Shown here: piece by piece, positions 33,264 through 42,369 of the stretch
How the letters are laid out: every line of letters starts with the position of its first letter
Numbering within the stretch: the first letter of the stretch is position 1
NCBI GenBank assembly: GCA_964537825.1
Contig: CAZIDL010000011.1
Span: forward strand, 1 to 51,592
DNA: 51,592 bases
Direction of reading: 5' to 3'
Source of the DNA: CAZIDL01 sp964537825
GTDB lineage: Bacteria; Bacteroidota; Bacteroidia; Flavobacteriales_D; CAYVSK01
The notes under the pieces: generated by a model
What the model was told of the DNA's origin: nothing
The model's input: only the letters and a program-made list of their open reading frames with translations
The model's database searches: none
Made by a program: the position numbers and the translations under genes

Positions 33264-34256
33264 ATGAAGAGATCCCTTCCGATAGTCCTCCTTACCCTCT
33301 TCCTCGCCATAGGGGCACGGGGTCAGCAGGACCCCCAGTTCACCCAGTTCATGTTCGATAAGTTGTCAGTGAATCCCGGGTATGCGGGTATGGGTAATGG
33401 GATCTGCGCCAGTGCGCTCTATCGGGATCAATGGATGGGATTCTCCGGGGTCGAATCCCCCACAACTTTGTTGATCAACGGGCATGCACCGCTCGGCCAG
33501 ATCTTTCAGAACTCCACTTCTTCCTTCTTGAACAGTAGCTCGGCGGGGATCACCTTCTTCAATGATCAACTCGGGGCTGAAAAGAACAATGCTGCACGGC
33601 TCGCCTATTCCTATCAGTATCCGATCGGAGTGGGGACCTTGAGCGGAGGCGTTTCCATCGGGATCTTCAACAAGACCCTGCAAGAGGATTGGGTGCCTCC
33701 TGAGACCTCTGTTGGCCAGGATCGGGCTATTCCCGGAGGAAGCGGAGGGATCAGCAATACCACCTACGATGTCTCGCTCGGCTTCTTTTATCAGACCGAC
33801 AAGCTCTATGTGGGGATGTCCAGCACGCATCTTACCCAAAGTGGCCTGAATTATCAGAAGGAGAACTACGACCTCGACATGAAGATGCAGCGCCATTATT
33901 ATGTGATGGCAGGCTATGACTACTTTGTTGGGGGGAGTCAGAAGTATATTCTCAAACCTGCTGTTCTTGCTAAATCCGATGCCGCTTCGACGCAGGTCGA
34001 TGTAAGCCTTCGCTTGCTATATGATCGAATGCTCTGGGGCGGAGTTTCGTACCGTCCCGGCGATGCGGTAGCACCCATGGTCGGATATCGAAGGGGAATG
34101 TCAAATGGGGTTCTTAAGGTGGGGGTTTCATACGATGCCACCACCTCGCAGCTTAATAACTACAGCAATGGTACGATCGAATTCATGGTGAACTATTGCT
34201 TCAGTGTTGAATCCCCTGTTGAAAAGCGTGAATATCGTAGTGTAAGGTTCTTGTGA
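33264..34256 (+). CDS. Type IX secretion system PorP/SprF family membrane protein
   Basis: A 330-residue outer-membrane beta-barrel protein. The signal peptide ends about AIGARGQ, followed by the family start DPQFTQFMFDKLSVNPGYAG. PorP/SprF proteins take part in exporting or anchoring T9SS substrates or adhesins at the surface. Here it lies directly before gldKLMN, as in many Flavobacteriales, so its partner is probably this T9SS core. The 137-nt gap before it contains the AAAATC/GATTTT palindrome but no clear -7 box. Confidence 0.93.
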   Translation: MKRSLPIVLLTLFLAIGARGQQDPQFTQFMFDKLSVNPGYAGMGNGICASALYRDQWMGFSGVESPTTLLINGHAPLGQIFQNSTSSFLNSSSAGITFFNDQLGAEKNNAARLAYSYQYPIGVGTLSGGVSIGIFNKTLQEDWVPPETSVGQDRAIPGGSGGISNTTYDVSLGFFYQTDKLYVGMSSTHLTQSGLNYQKENYDLDMKMQRHYYVMAGYDYFVGGSQKYILKPAVLAKSDAASTQVDVSLRLLYDRMLWGGVSYRPGDAVAPMVGYRRGMSNGVLKVGVSYDATTSQLNNYSNGTIEFMVNYCFSVESPVEKREYRSVRFL

Positions 34257-34371
34257 GTTCAATCGCTCGATCGAAACCTTTTGTCGGAGATTCCGTTCAA
34301 AGCACCTCGGAGAAAAATTTTCGGGCGATATGAACGTTTTTGTTCACGATCGGACCAATAAGTCAGCGAAG

Positions 34372-35706
34372 ATGAAGGACCTATTGAAATTTCTTGCCGT
34401 TGCCATCACCTTCATGGGTTGTACGGGTAGTGGAGGACACCTTGTAGGCGTACAGGGGCGTCCCGAATGGTACCAACAAGATCCTTACGGAACTGTCTAT
34501 ATCCCCATGGGGAGTTTTCAAATGGGCCCTAGCGATCAGGACGTCCCATTTGCCATGAACACCAAGACACAGACCGTTTCGGTTCAGGCTTTCTACATGG
34601 ACCAGACCGAGATCTCCAATAACGAGTATCGGCAGTTCGTGGAATACGTGAAGGATTCTATCGCTAAACGGCGCCTTGCGGAAGAAGGGATCGGCGAGCA
34701 CGCTCGCTACGAGAACCAGTACGGAGAAGAATTGGACCCTCCCAGGCTCCGTTGGGAAACTCCCATTGCCTGGAGAAAGCTCGAGGTGCGGGAAGCCCTG
34801 AACTTCATGTTCCTGCAGCCGCACGAGCAGTACTACAGCCGAAGGAACATCGACACGCGGAAGTTGATGTACAAATACCAATGGATCAACTACGAGGCAG
34901 CTTCCAATAAAGCAGGACGGGATCTTGATCTGGGCCGTGCTAACAAATTGGGGCAGAAACATGCCATCCGGGGTCATACCGATCGTTCGCAGTTCATAAT
35001 CAAAGAACAGATCAACATTTACCCTGACACTCTCTGTTGGGTCCGGGATTTCACCTATTCCTTCAATGAACCGATGACCCGGAATTATTTCTGGCATCCG
35101 GCATACGACGATTATCCGGTGGTCGGATTGACCTACGGACAAGCAAAGGCTTTTAACATCTGGAGGACCCGTCGCCTCAATCTGTTCCGGGGGGGGCAAG
35201 GATTGCCTTTCGTAAGGAATTTCCGGCTTCCGACCGAAGCTGAATGGGAATATGCGGCCCGCGGTGGATTGGATGGAAGTCCTTATCCTTGGGGTGGACC
35301 ATATATACGGAACCGGAAAGGTTGTTTCCTCGGCAACTTTAAACCCATGCGTGGTGATTATCGCGTCGATGGTGGCTTCCATACCGTCAAGGTCTACGCT
35401 TACTCCCCCAACGATTATGGGCTTTATTGCATGGCCGGCAACGTTTCCGAATGGACCAGTACCGCTTACGATCCATCCGTTACGGACCTTTCCCACGACC
35501 TGAATCCGGAGTATGAGTACAAGGCTAAGGAGAACGACCCCCCGGCCCTCAAGCGAAAAGTGATCCGCGGTGGGTCCTGGAAGGATATCGGCTATTACCT
35601 TCAGAACGGCACCAAGACCTACGAGTACATGGACACAGCCAAATCCTATATCGGTTTCCGTTCCGTGATGACCTATCTCGGACGTGCTAAAGGGGATGAT
35701 CTGTGA
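34372..35706 (+). CDS. gldK: Gliding motility / T9SS lipoprotein GldK
   Basis: A 444-residue lipoprotein with a formylglycine-generating-enzyme-like (SUMF1) fold. The signal peptide ends in FMGC (Cys17). Typical motifs are VYIPMGSFQMGPSDQD, FRLPTEAEWEYAARGG, GNVSEWT and the ending FRSVMTYLGRA. GldK with GldN forms the periplasmic ring complex of T9SS. The ATG at 34372 was chosen because it places the lipobox at a normal distance; the longer frame from 34330 is unlikely. The leader has a TGAAC/GTTCA inverted repeat (34331-34346). Confidence 0.95.
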   Translation: MKDLLKFLAVAITFMGCTGSGGHLVGVQGRPEWYQQDPYGTVYIPMGSFQMGPSDQDVPFAMNTKTQTVSVQAFYMDQTEISNNEYRQFVEYVKDSIAKRRLAEEGIGEHARYENQYGEELDPPRLRWETPIAWRKLEVREALNFMFLQPHEQYYSRRNIDTRKLMYKYQWINYEAASNKAGRDLDLGRANKLGQKHAIRGHTDRSQFIIKEQINIYPDTLCWVRDFTYSFNEPMTRNYFWHPAYDDYPVVGLTYGQAKAFNIWRTRRLNLFRGGQGLPFVRNFRLPTEAEWEYAARGGLDGSPYPWGGPYIRNRKGCFLGNFKPMRGDYRVDGGFHTVKVYAYSPNDYGLYCMAGNVSEWTSTAYDPSVTDLSHDLNPEYEYKAKENDPPALKRKVIRGGSWKDIGYYLQNGTKTYEYMDTAKSYIGFRSVMTYLGRAKGDDL

Positions 35707-35765
35707 TCCATCCGGTAAAGTCTTCTTTTCTTTAACCCGACCATTGTAAAACCAAAAACGAGAAC

Positions 35766-36593
35766 ATGAAACCAGGAAGCCTCGCTTGGAAGCGATTTAT
35801 GGCGAAATTGTACGGGATCGGCGCATCGGTCGTGATCCTCGGAGCCCTTTTCAAGATCCAACACTATCCGGGAGCCGGAATTATGTTGGTCTGTGGGCTT
35901 AGTACGGAAGCTGTGATCTTCTTCTTTTCAGCCTTTGAACCCGTGCACGAAGAGATCGATTGGAGCTTGGTTTATCCTGAACTGCGTACCGGTGAGCAAA
36001 GGGAAAGCAGCCCCAGTGGGGGTGGTGGTGGTGCCATCGAAGAAGAAGATGAGGACGAATCCCCCACCGAACAGCTCGATCGGATGATGGAAGAAGCGAA
36101 GATCGAACCTGAATTGATCGAAAGCCTGGGGTCTGGCCTCCGTACGCTGAGCGATCAGGCCAATAGGCTCAGCGATATTTCCGATGCTTCTGTCGCGACG
36201 CAGGAATATGCAGACAGCCTTCGGAATGCATCTCAAAAGGTCGGGGAGCTCTCCGATTCCTACGAAAAGGCATCCCAGGCTTTGACAGGCCTCCTCGAAA
36301 GTCAGGAGGAAGGAAAGAACGCCGGTGAACATCTTCAAAAGATGTCTGAGAACCTTGCCTCCCTGAACAACGTCTACGAGCTTCAGCTCAAGAGTTCCAA
36401 CGAGCAGCTCGAGACCACCAATAAACTCTTCGAAGGGATGGGGGATCTCATGCAGAACCTCAACGATTCCGTCGAGGATACCAAGCGCTACAAAGAGAAC
36501 ATCGCGCAGCTTTCCCAGAATCTGGAATCGCTTAACCAGGTCTATGGCAACATGCTGTCCGCGATGAACCAAACCCCGGCTCAGAATCAGTGA
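35766..36593 (+). CDS. gldL: Gliding motility / T9SS motor protein GldL
   Basis: A 275-residue inner membrane motor protein. Two transmembrane helices (about 15-29 and 37-56) surround the conserved KIQHYPGAG turn. Glu48 in the second helix is the probable proton-handling residue of the GldLM motor. After a Gly-rich segment the C-terminal part is a long coiled-coil (about 100-270). GldL and GldM form the 5:2 stator-like motor that drives T9SS and gliding with proton motive force. It is followed by a hairpin before gldM. Confidence 0.95.
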   Translation: MKPGSLAWKRFMAKLYGIGASVVILGALFKIQHYPGAGIMLVCGLSTEAVIFFFSAFEPVHEEIDWSLVYPELRTGEQRESSPSGGGGGAIEEEDEDESPTEQLDRMMEEAKIEPELIESLGSGLRTLSDQANRLSDISDASVATQEYADSLRNASQKVGELSDSYEKASQALTGLLESQEEGKNAGEHLQKMSENLASLNNVYELQLKSSNEQLETTNKLFEGMGDLMQNLNDSVEDTKRYKENIAQLSQNLESLNQVYGNMLSAMNQTPAQNQ

Positions 36594-36602
36594 ACCTATG
36601 AA

Positions 36603-36628
36603 GGGCCGGCTTCAACCGAGGCCGGCCC
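36603..36628 (+). repeat. Strong hairpin between gldL and gldM
   Basis: GGGCCGGC (36603-36610) and GCCGGCCC (36621-36628) form an 8-bp, all G/C stem with a 10-nt loop, 9 nt after the gldL stop. It is not followed by a T tract. It may act as a transcript-processing or stability element, or cause partial termination, and so set the GldL to GldM ratio. Confidence 0.6.
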
Positions 36629-36687
36629 GCTTCCTGGTTGGGAAACTGTATTTGAACCAAAGAACCCTTTAGAAGTTTTAGAAAGGT

Positions 36688-38340
36688 ATGGCTGGAGCTA
36701 AGGAGACCCCAAGGCAGAAGATGATCGGGATGATGTACCTCGTCCTGACCGCCCTGTTGGCCCTTAACGTATCGAAAAGCATTTTGAACTCATTCGTTCG
36801 GGTCAATCAGAGCTTGGAGATCACGAACGAGAACTTCGAAAAGAAGAACGGAAAGATCTATGCCGATTTCAAAAGCAAATTGGCGGCTGACCGGGAAAAG
36901 ACCCTTCCTTATTGGAAACTTGCCAAAGACGTGAGGAGTAAGGCCGATAGCCTCAACGACCATATCGATGAGATGAAGACCTTTCTCAAGTCCAAAGTCG
37001 ATGGTCTTCCCGAGGATACGGCTGCGAATACGCCGCTCAAGGATATAAGCGGACTTTCGAATTATGACGTGCCCTCTCAAAAGATGGGTTTGGCGTCCCC
37101 TTCCTCACCAAAAGGAAAGGATTGGGGGGAATACACCGCTAAGGAATTGGAGGAAAAGATCGAAAGTTACAGACAGGACCTTTTGAAGATCTTGGCTGAC
37201 GAGACCAAGATCGACACGTCAAAGACCAACCTTAAGAACCTGGAGACCGAAGGAAAACCGGATGCTCATGACCCTGCCGCTGCCAATTGGGGAGGGCTCT
37301 ATTTTTACCACGCTCCATTGGCTGCGGTGATCACGACCCTGACCAAGATCCAAAGCGACATTCGGAATGCGGAGTCGGATGTGGTATCATCACTCCTTTC
37401 GCAAGTGAGCGCTGAGGACTTTACATTCGACACGCTGGCCCCGAAGGTGGTGCCGATCAGCGGGAACTACATCGGAGTGGGTGATACCTATCGAGCCGAG
37501 GTCATCGTGGCCGCATGGAACACGACAAGGAATCCGGTAACTCGTTTCGGAAGTGGGGAGAATCTCGATTCGGCCGGAAGGCTCGTCGGGAAGGAGGATA
37601 CCGGAAGAAGTACTATCAACCACGGTCTCGGATATTACGAATTCGTGCCGAACAGTGCGGGTAATACCAACTGGGGCGGCGAGATCGGTGTCCAGGGGCC
37701 CAGCGGAGATACGACCTTTTATTCCATTCCGGAACAATCCGTGCGAGCTGCCAATCAGAACGTTGTGGTCTCTCCGACCAAAATGAACGTGCTCTACCGG
37801 GGACTGGACAATCCGATATCGGTATCCGTTCCGGGTATGGCTGCTGAGGATCTCCAGGCAACTTTGAGCAACGGCTCCATGAGGCAGAAAGAGCCTGGTC
37901 AGTACATCGCGAATCCCGGAAAAGGAGGCAATACCGCTCTTGTTAGTGTTTCGGATAAAAAGAGCGGCAAGAAGCTCGGCGACATGAAATTCCGCGTAAA
38001 AGATGTGCCACGTCCGATGCCTTTCTTTGCAGGTAAGACGTTGACGGACAATGTGGTCGGAAAGGCTACGTTGGGCGTTTCCAACAAGGTTGAAGCACGA
38101 TTGGAGGACTTCCTCTTCGAGGGCGTTCAATTCGATGTTGTGCAATTCGAGATCGGTGCCACGGTCGGAGGCCAGTTCCCCACCGAAAGCCAGAAAGGGA
38201 CGAACAAATTGAGTCAAAGGCAAAAATCCTTGTTGAAGAATGCGGAGCGTGGGGGACGTATCACGGTCAGGAACATCGTGGCCATCGACCCGAGCGGCCA
38301 AAAGCGGAATCTTCCAAGCCTGACGCTCTCCGTCAAATGA
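36688..38340 (+). CDS. gldM: Gliding motility / T9SS motor protein GldM
   Basis: A 550-residue protein with one N-terminal transmembrane helix (about 14-33, LTALLALNVSK) and a periplasmic part of linked beta domains (D1-D4) that reaches toward the GldKN ring. The N-terminal AGAKETPRQKMIGMMYLVLTAL segment is the typical GldM start, with the helix sitting in the GldL pentamer. It follows gldL by 94 nt. Confidence 0.96.
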   Translation: MAGAKETPRQKMIGMMYLVLTALLALNVSKSILNSFVRVNQSLEITNENFEKKNGKIYADFKSKLAADREKTLPYWKLAKDVRSKADSLNDHIDEMKTFLKSKVDGLPEDTAANTPLKDISGLSNYDVPSQKMGLASPSSPKGKDWGEYTAKELEEKIESYRQDLLKILADETKIDTSKTNLKNLETEGKPDAHDPAAANWGGLYFYHAPLAAVITTLTKIQSDIRNAESDVVSSLLSQVSAEDFTFDTLAPKVVPISGNYIGVGDTYRAEVIVAAWNTTRNPVTRFGSGENLDSAGRLVGKEDTGRSTINHGLGYYEFVPNSAGNTNWGGEIGVQGPSGDTTFYSIPEQSVRAANQNVVVSPTKMNVLYRGLDNPISVSVPGMAAEDLQATLSNGSMRQKEPGQYIANPGKGGNTALVSVSDKKSGKKLGDMKFRVKDVPRPMPFFAGKTLTDNVVGKATLGVSNKVEARLEDFLFEGVQFDVVQFEIGATVGGQFPTESQKGTNKLSQRQKSLLKNAERGGRITVRNIVAIDPSGQKRNLPSLTLSVK

Positions 38341-38401
38341 TCTTGCAATTGTTCCGTTCTCTTATAGAACGAAAGCTGGTAGAAGAAAAAACGATGTTAG
38401 T

Positions 38402-39271
38402 ATGAGGCCTCAAGCGATCCTATCGGTGCTTTTCCTTAGCTTACTGCCCCCTTTTCTCATAGAGAGAGCGGATGCTCAGGAAGTCCTGGACGGTGCTTAT
38501 ATCGAAGAACATCAAAAGACACGGCAGGTGATCCGTCATCCACACCTGCGCGAAGCTGATGTGATGTGGGAGAAACGGATCTGGCGGCAGATCGATACCA
38601 AACAGAAGATCAACCTTCCCCTTTTCTATCCGACGGAAGAGATCAACGACAGGAAGTCGCTTTGGCAAGTGATCGTCGAAGGCCTTAAAGAGGGATCGCT
38701 CACTGCTTACCGGTCAGGCCCTTCCAACAAGGTCGATGATTTTTCCGGGGGTACTTATCAGTGGGCCAATTTTCAAAAGGACGTGATCGCGGATACGTGC
38801 AATCATCGTACGATGGAGGACAAGCAGATCCCTTATCCGACGAATTCAGGAAGTATTCGTCGGTATCGGCTGAAGGAGATCTGGTATTTCGATAAACAGC
38901 GCTCGGTGATGGATGTGAAGATCATCGGGCTCGCACCTTTTCTTATCAAGAGGATCCCGCGTGCATGTAGGTCCGAAACGGCCCCTGCCCTGGAGAACGT
39001 TGGGACCAAATTCTGGCTCTATTATCCGGAATGCCGCTACGTCTTCCAGAACTACGAAGCTTTTAACATGGTGGGGTCCAATAAATCCGAGATGCGCTCC
39101 TTCGATGACATCTTCATCAAGCGGCGCTTCGATAGCTACATCATCAAGGAGAGCAACGTTTACGACCGGAATATTTCACAATACAAATCCGACGGATTGG
39201 ATGCCCTTCTAGAGGCGAAGGACATTAAGAACGAGCTATTTCGTATCGAACACGACCTCTGGAGCTACTGA
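38402..39271 (+). CDS. gldN: Gliding motility / T9SS protein GldN
   Basis: A 289-residue periplasmic protein. The signal peptide (to about residue 25, ADAQ) is followed by the GldN domain, with RVIRHPHLREADVMWEKRIWR-type start and LKEIWYFDKQRSVMDVKIIGLAP in the middle. With GldK it forms the ring under the outer membrane that contacts the T9SS translocon. It ends the gldKLMN operon; no obvious terminator follows in the 206-nt gap before the XRE regulator. Confidence 0.95.
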   Translation: MRPQAILSVLFLSLLPPFLIERADAQEVLDGAYIEEHQKTRQVIRHPHLREADVMWEKRIWRQIDTKQKINLPLFYPTEEINDRKSLWQVIVEGLKEGSLTAYRSGPSNKVDDFSGGTYQWANFQKDVIADTCNHRTMEDKQIPYPTNSGSIRRYRLKEIWYFDKQRSVMDVKIIGLAPFLIKRIPRACRSETAPALENVGTKFWLYYPECRYVFQNYEAFNMVGSNKSEMRSFDDIFIKRRFDSYIIKESNVYDRNISQYKSDGLDALLEAKDIKNELFRIEHDLWSY

Positions 39272-39408
39272 TCCGGTTCTTCTTTTTATCCATCGGAAGG
39301 CTGTGTAAGTCTCCTTTCGCTGATCGCCCTTCCTAATTTCATTTTTGGGTTTCCAATAATCCCTTTTCGATCGTTCCGCTTAAACCGCGGAAGTCCGATG
39401 ATCTATCT

Positions 39409-39450
39409 TAATTTTGGGTTAGGGAGGAATTCGAGTATTCCTGACAACCC
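39409..39450 (+). promoter_or_regulatory. -7 box and overlapping inverted repeat upstream of the XRE regulator
   Basis: TAATTTTG (39409-39416) is an exact -7 box. From its last base an imperfect inverted repeat runs to 39450: GGGTT...AGGAAT (39416-39430) pairs with ATTCCT...AACCC (39437-39450). The predicted start site (about 39420) lies in the repeat, as expected for an autorepressor operator or a 5'-terminal RNA hairpin. The XRE gene begins at 39478. Confidence 0.45.
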
Positions 39451-39477
39451 TAGCCCATAATTGCCAAATAAATTTTT

Positions 39478-39891
39478 ATGAATCGCCAGATCTTGAAAAA
39501 TATCAAATCGCTTCGCGAACTGAAGGGGTTCAGTCAAAAAGGAATTGCCGATCATTTAGGGATCACCCAATCCAGTTACGCACGCTTTGAGACCGGAGCT
39601 AAAAAGACGGATTTCGATATGTTGGAACGGGTCGCGGAGGCTTTTGGCGTTGAGGTCTGTACGATCATCCATTTCCATGAGCAGGGACTTGGTGGTGGAA
39701 CTGAGGGACGGAACGACCGCCAGGAAAAAGAGCTCAAACAATTGCGGGAACGCGAGGCTTACCTTAATCGCCTCAACGAACAATTGAGCATCCAACTTAA
39801 AGATAAACAGGAGATCATCGACCTTCTTCGTTCCAAGGGCGGAGGAAAAGGATCAGCTGAAAAGACCGAAGAGGACGCCCAGCAGGCCTAA
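39478..39891 (+). CDS. XRE-family transcriptional regulator with coiled-coil tail
   Basis: A 137-residue DNA-binding protein. An N-terminal Cro/C1-type HTH (about 7-62, recognition region ITQSSYARFETG at 29-40) is followed by a Gly-rich linker and a charged C-terminal coiled coil (about 82-118), probably for dimerisation. Such short XRE-coiled-coil proteins are common in Bacteroidota and are usually of unknown target. The gene ends at a terminator shared with the initiator tRNA. The inverted repeat overlapping its promoter suggests self-regulation. Confidence 0.88.
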   Translation: MNRQILKNIKSLRELKGFSQKGIADHLGITQSSYARFETGAKKTDFDMLERVAEAFGVEVCTIIHFHEQGLGGGTEGRNDRQEKELKQLREREAYLNRLNEQLSIQLKDKQEIIDLLRSKGGGKGSAEKTEEDAQQA

Positions 39892-39917
39892 AGAAAAAGC
39901 TTTGGGCCACCGGGAAT

Positions 39918-39953
39918 AAAAAAACCCTTGAGGGAAGCCCTCAAGGGTTTTTT
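39918..39953. terminator. Bidirectional terminator of the XRE gene and tRNA-fMet
   Basis: CCCTTGAGGG (39925-39934) and CCCTCAAGGG (39938-39947) form a perfect 10-bp stem with a 3-nt loop, flanked by A7 and T6. It lies 26 nt past the XRE stop and just after the 3' end of the minus-strand tRNA, serving both. Confidence 0.9.
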
Positions 39954-39955
39954 AG

Positions 39956-40028
<73 letters not shown>

Positions 40029-40039
40029 GTCTTGGATGA

Positions 40040-40047
40040 CAAATATA
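40040..40047 (-). promoter_or_regulatory. -7 promoter box of tRNA-fMet
   Basis: The minus strand reads TATATTTG, identical to the -7 box of the tRNA-Gln gene at the window start. It lies 11 nt before the mature tRNA 5' end, giving a short leader. No exact -33 TTTG is seen. Confidence 0.6.
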
Positions 40048-40091
40048 GGAATTTCCTTCCTTTGTCCGTACCATCTTTTATCTGACCCAAT

Positions 40092-40982
40092 ATGACGGAA
40101 CATCGGGCTGGTTTTGTGAACATCATCGGTGCACCCAACGTGGGCAAATCCACCTTGCTCAATAAACTGCTCGGTGAGGGGTTGTCGATCATTACTCCCA
40201 AAGCCCAGACCACACGTCATCGCTTGATGGGGATCGTGAGCGGATCCGACTATCAGCTCGTTCTTTCCGATACACCGGGGATCGTGGATCCGGATTACAA
40301 ATTGCACGAGAGCATGCTGCGGATCGTCGATCAGGCTTTGGAGGACGCAGACCTCTTGCTCCTCGTTACCGATGCTTCCAGAAGACGGCGTTCTTTCCAT
40401 CCCAGTATCCTTCAGCGGATCCGGAATGCAACGGTCCCCGTGGTCGTTCTTATCAATAAGATCGATCGTTCGGAGCAGGGGAAGATCGAACAACAAGTCC
40501 GAGAATGGAAGGAAGAACTTCCGGGTTCTGAAATATGGCCCATATCAGCTCTTCACGGCTTTTATGTGGAAGAGCTTCGCGATCGGCTCATCGAAGCCCT
40601 CCCCGAAGGGCCGGCCTATTTTCCCAAGGATGACCTTACCGATCGCCCCATGCGCTTTTTTGTAGCGGAGATCGTGCGGGAGAAGATCATGAACTTCTAC
40701 CAGGAAGAGGTCCCTTATTCTTGTGAGGTCGTCATCCGGAATTTCGAGGAAAAAAAAGGGCTTGTCAGGATCCATGCGGACATCATGGTGCTTCGCCCGT
40801 CCCAACGTTCCATCATCCTCGGAGCAAAAGGTAAAGCCATCAAAAAGCTTGGGATCCATGCCCGGAGGGACCTTGAGGAGTTGTTCGGGAAGAAGGTCTA
40901 TCTGGACCTCCGCGTCAAGGTGGATGAAAATTGGCGCGATGACAGCCGGAAATTAAGAAAGTACGGATATTCGGGCTCTTAA
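40092..40982 (+). CDS. era: GTPase Era
   Basis: A 296-residue GTPase needed for 16S rRNA 3'-end processing and 30S assembly. The G1 motif GAPNVGKS (13-20), G3 DTPG, G4 NKID and the C-terminal KH domain (LGAKGKAIKKLG ... RKLRKYGY) are all seen. It is followed after 14 nt by der, a usual pair in Flavobacteriales. Confidence 0.97.
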   Translation: MTEHRAGFVNIIGAPNVGKSTLLNKLLGEGLSIITPKAQTTRHRLMGIVSGSDYQLVLSDTPGIVDPDYKLHESMLRIVDQALEDADLLLLVTDASRRRRSFHPSILQRIRNATVPVVVLINKIDRSEQGKIEQQVREWKEELPGSEIWPISALHGFYVEELRDRLIEALPEGPAYFPKDDLTDRPMRFFVAEIVREKIMNFYQEEVPYSCEVVIRNFEEKKGLVRIHADIMVLRPSQRSIILGAKGKAIKKLGIHARRDLEELFGKKVYLDLRVKVDENWRDDSRKLRKYGYSGS

Positions 40983-40996
40983 AGCCTTCCTGCTTC

Positions 40997-42310
40997 ATGA
41001 GCAAAGGATCCTCCCTGGTAGCTTTCGTTGGCCGTCCCAATGTTGGTAAATCGACCCTCTTTAATCGTTTGGTCGGGACCAGAAAGGCCATCGTTGATGA
41101 AAAGAGTGGCGTGACACGTGATCGTCATTACGGAGAGACAGAATGGAACGGGGTGCGTTTTCCCGTCATCGATACGGGGGGTTATTCGCACGAGCCGGGA
41201 GATGAATTGCAGGAGGAGATCCGTAAACAGGTGCGACAAGCAATCCAGGATGCGAGCCTTCTGGTCTTCGTGTTGGACGTTCAGGTAGGGGTGACGGACC
41301 TGGACGATGCTTTGGCGGATCTTCTTCGGAAAAGCGGAAAGCCTGTGATCATTGCCGCCAATAAGGCGGACGGTCCTCAATGGCATCCTTCGGCCGCGGA
41401 GTTCCATTCCCTCGGGGTGGGCGATGTTTTTCCGATATCTGCGTCCAACGGTAGTGGAACCGGGGAACTTCTCGATGAAGTGGTCCGGCTTCTCCCCTCA
41501 GGTTTTGAGGATAAAGGTGAAGCGGTACCCCATTTGACGATCATCGGGAAGCCCAATGTGGGCAAATCCTCTCTGCTGAATACCCTGACCGGCGAATATC
41601 GAAGCGTGGTCTCAGAAAAGGCCGGTACTACCCGGGATGCTATCGATATGCGTTTCAAAGGCTTCGGATTCGATCTGGTCTTGGTTGATACGGCAGGGAT
41701 CCGCAAGAAAGGAAAGGTGAAAGAGGATCTGGAGTACTATGCCAACCTTCGTGCGATTCGTAGCATCGAGCGGAGCGATGTTTGCCTGCTTCTGATCGAT
41801 GCTGAGGAAGGGTTGCAACGGCAGGATCTCAACATCATTTCGCGTGTGGAGAAGGAAGGGAAAGGACTGGTGATCCTCGTGAACAAATGGGATCTGGTCG
41901 ACAAGGACACTTCTACTGCGAAGACCTATGAGCGGGCGATCCGCGAACGCGTTGCTCCATTGAAGAACGTGCCGATCCTCTTCACCAGCGTTACGGAACG
42001 AAAACGGATCCACAAAGCGCTCGAGGAAGCTATGGAGGTCCATCAAGAACGAAGAAAGCGGATCCCTACCCACGAGTTGAACGAGAGGTTATTGCCCTTG
42101 ATCGAGAAGGATCCTCCTCCGATGGACGGGAAAAAACGGGTCCGTATCAAATACGTGCATCAATTGCCTGGCCCTACTCCGGCCTTCGTTTTCCACACCA
42201 ACCTTCCCAAAGCGATCAAGCCCCCGTATAAACGCTTCCTGGAGAACCAGTTGCGTCGCATATACGGATTCAAGGGGGTGCCGGTCCGCCTTTTCTTTCG
42301 GAAGAAATAA
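40997..42310 (+). CDS. der: Ribosome biogenesis GTPase Der (EngA)
   Basis: A 437-residue GTPase with two tandem G domains. GRPNVGKST (11-19) opens the first and GKPNVGKSS (about 183-191) the second, with DTGG and DTAGI as G3 motifs and NKAD/NKWD as G4. The C-terminal KH-like domain (RVRIKYVHQLPGPTPAFVFHTN) contacts the 50S subunit. It is the last gene of the era-der unit and ends at the terminator at 42316-42345. Confidence 0.97.
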   Translation: MSKGSSLVAFVGRPNVGKSTLFNRLVGTRKAIVDEKSGVTRDRHYGETEWNGVRFPVIDTGGYSHEPGDELQEEIRKQVRQAIQDASLLVFVLDVQVGVTDLDDALADLLRKSGKPVIIAANKADGPQWHPSAAEFHSLGVGDVFPISASNGSGTGELLDEVVRLLPSGFEDKGEAVPHLTIIGKPNVGKSSLLNTLTGEYRSVVSEKAGTTRDAIDMRFKGFGFDLVLVDTAGIRKKGKVKEDLEYYANLRAIRSIERSDVCLLLIDAEEGLQRQDLNIISRVEKEGKGLVILVNKWDLVDKDTSTAKTYERAIRERVAPLKNVPILFTSVTERKRIHKALEEAMEVHQERRKRIPTHELNERLLPLIEKDPPPMDGKKRVRIKYVHQLPGPTPAFVFHTNLPKAIKPPYKRFLENQLRRIYGFKGVPVRLFFRKK

Positions 42311-42345
42311 AAAAAGGGGATGAGCCAAAGGCTCATCCCCTTTTT
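42311..42345. terminator. Bidirectional terminator between der and metK
   Basis: GGGGATGAGCC (42316-42326) and GGCTCATCCCC (42330-42340) form a perfect 11-bp stem with loop AAA, flanked by A and T runs. It can stop both der (+) and metK (-). Confidence 0.92.
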
Positions 42346-42369
42346 GGAGAACGATAAGAAGGGGCGGTC

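Noticed and set aside
34381..35496. Minus-strand ORF (371 codons) opposite gldK
   Set aside because: Shadow of gldK; no start signal or domain.
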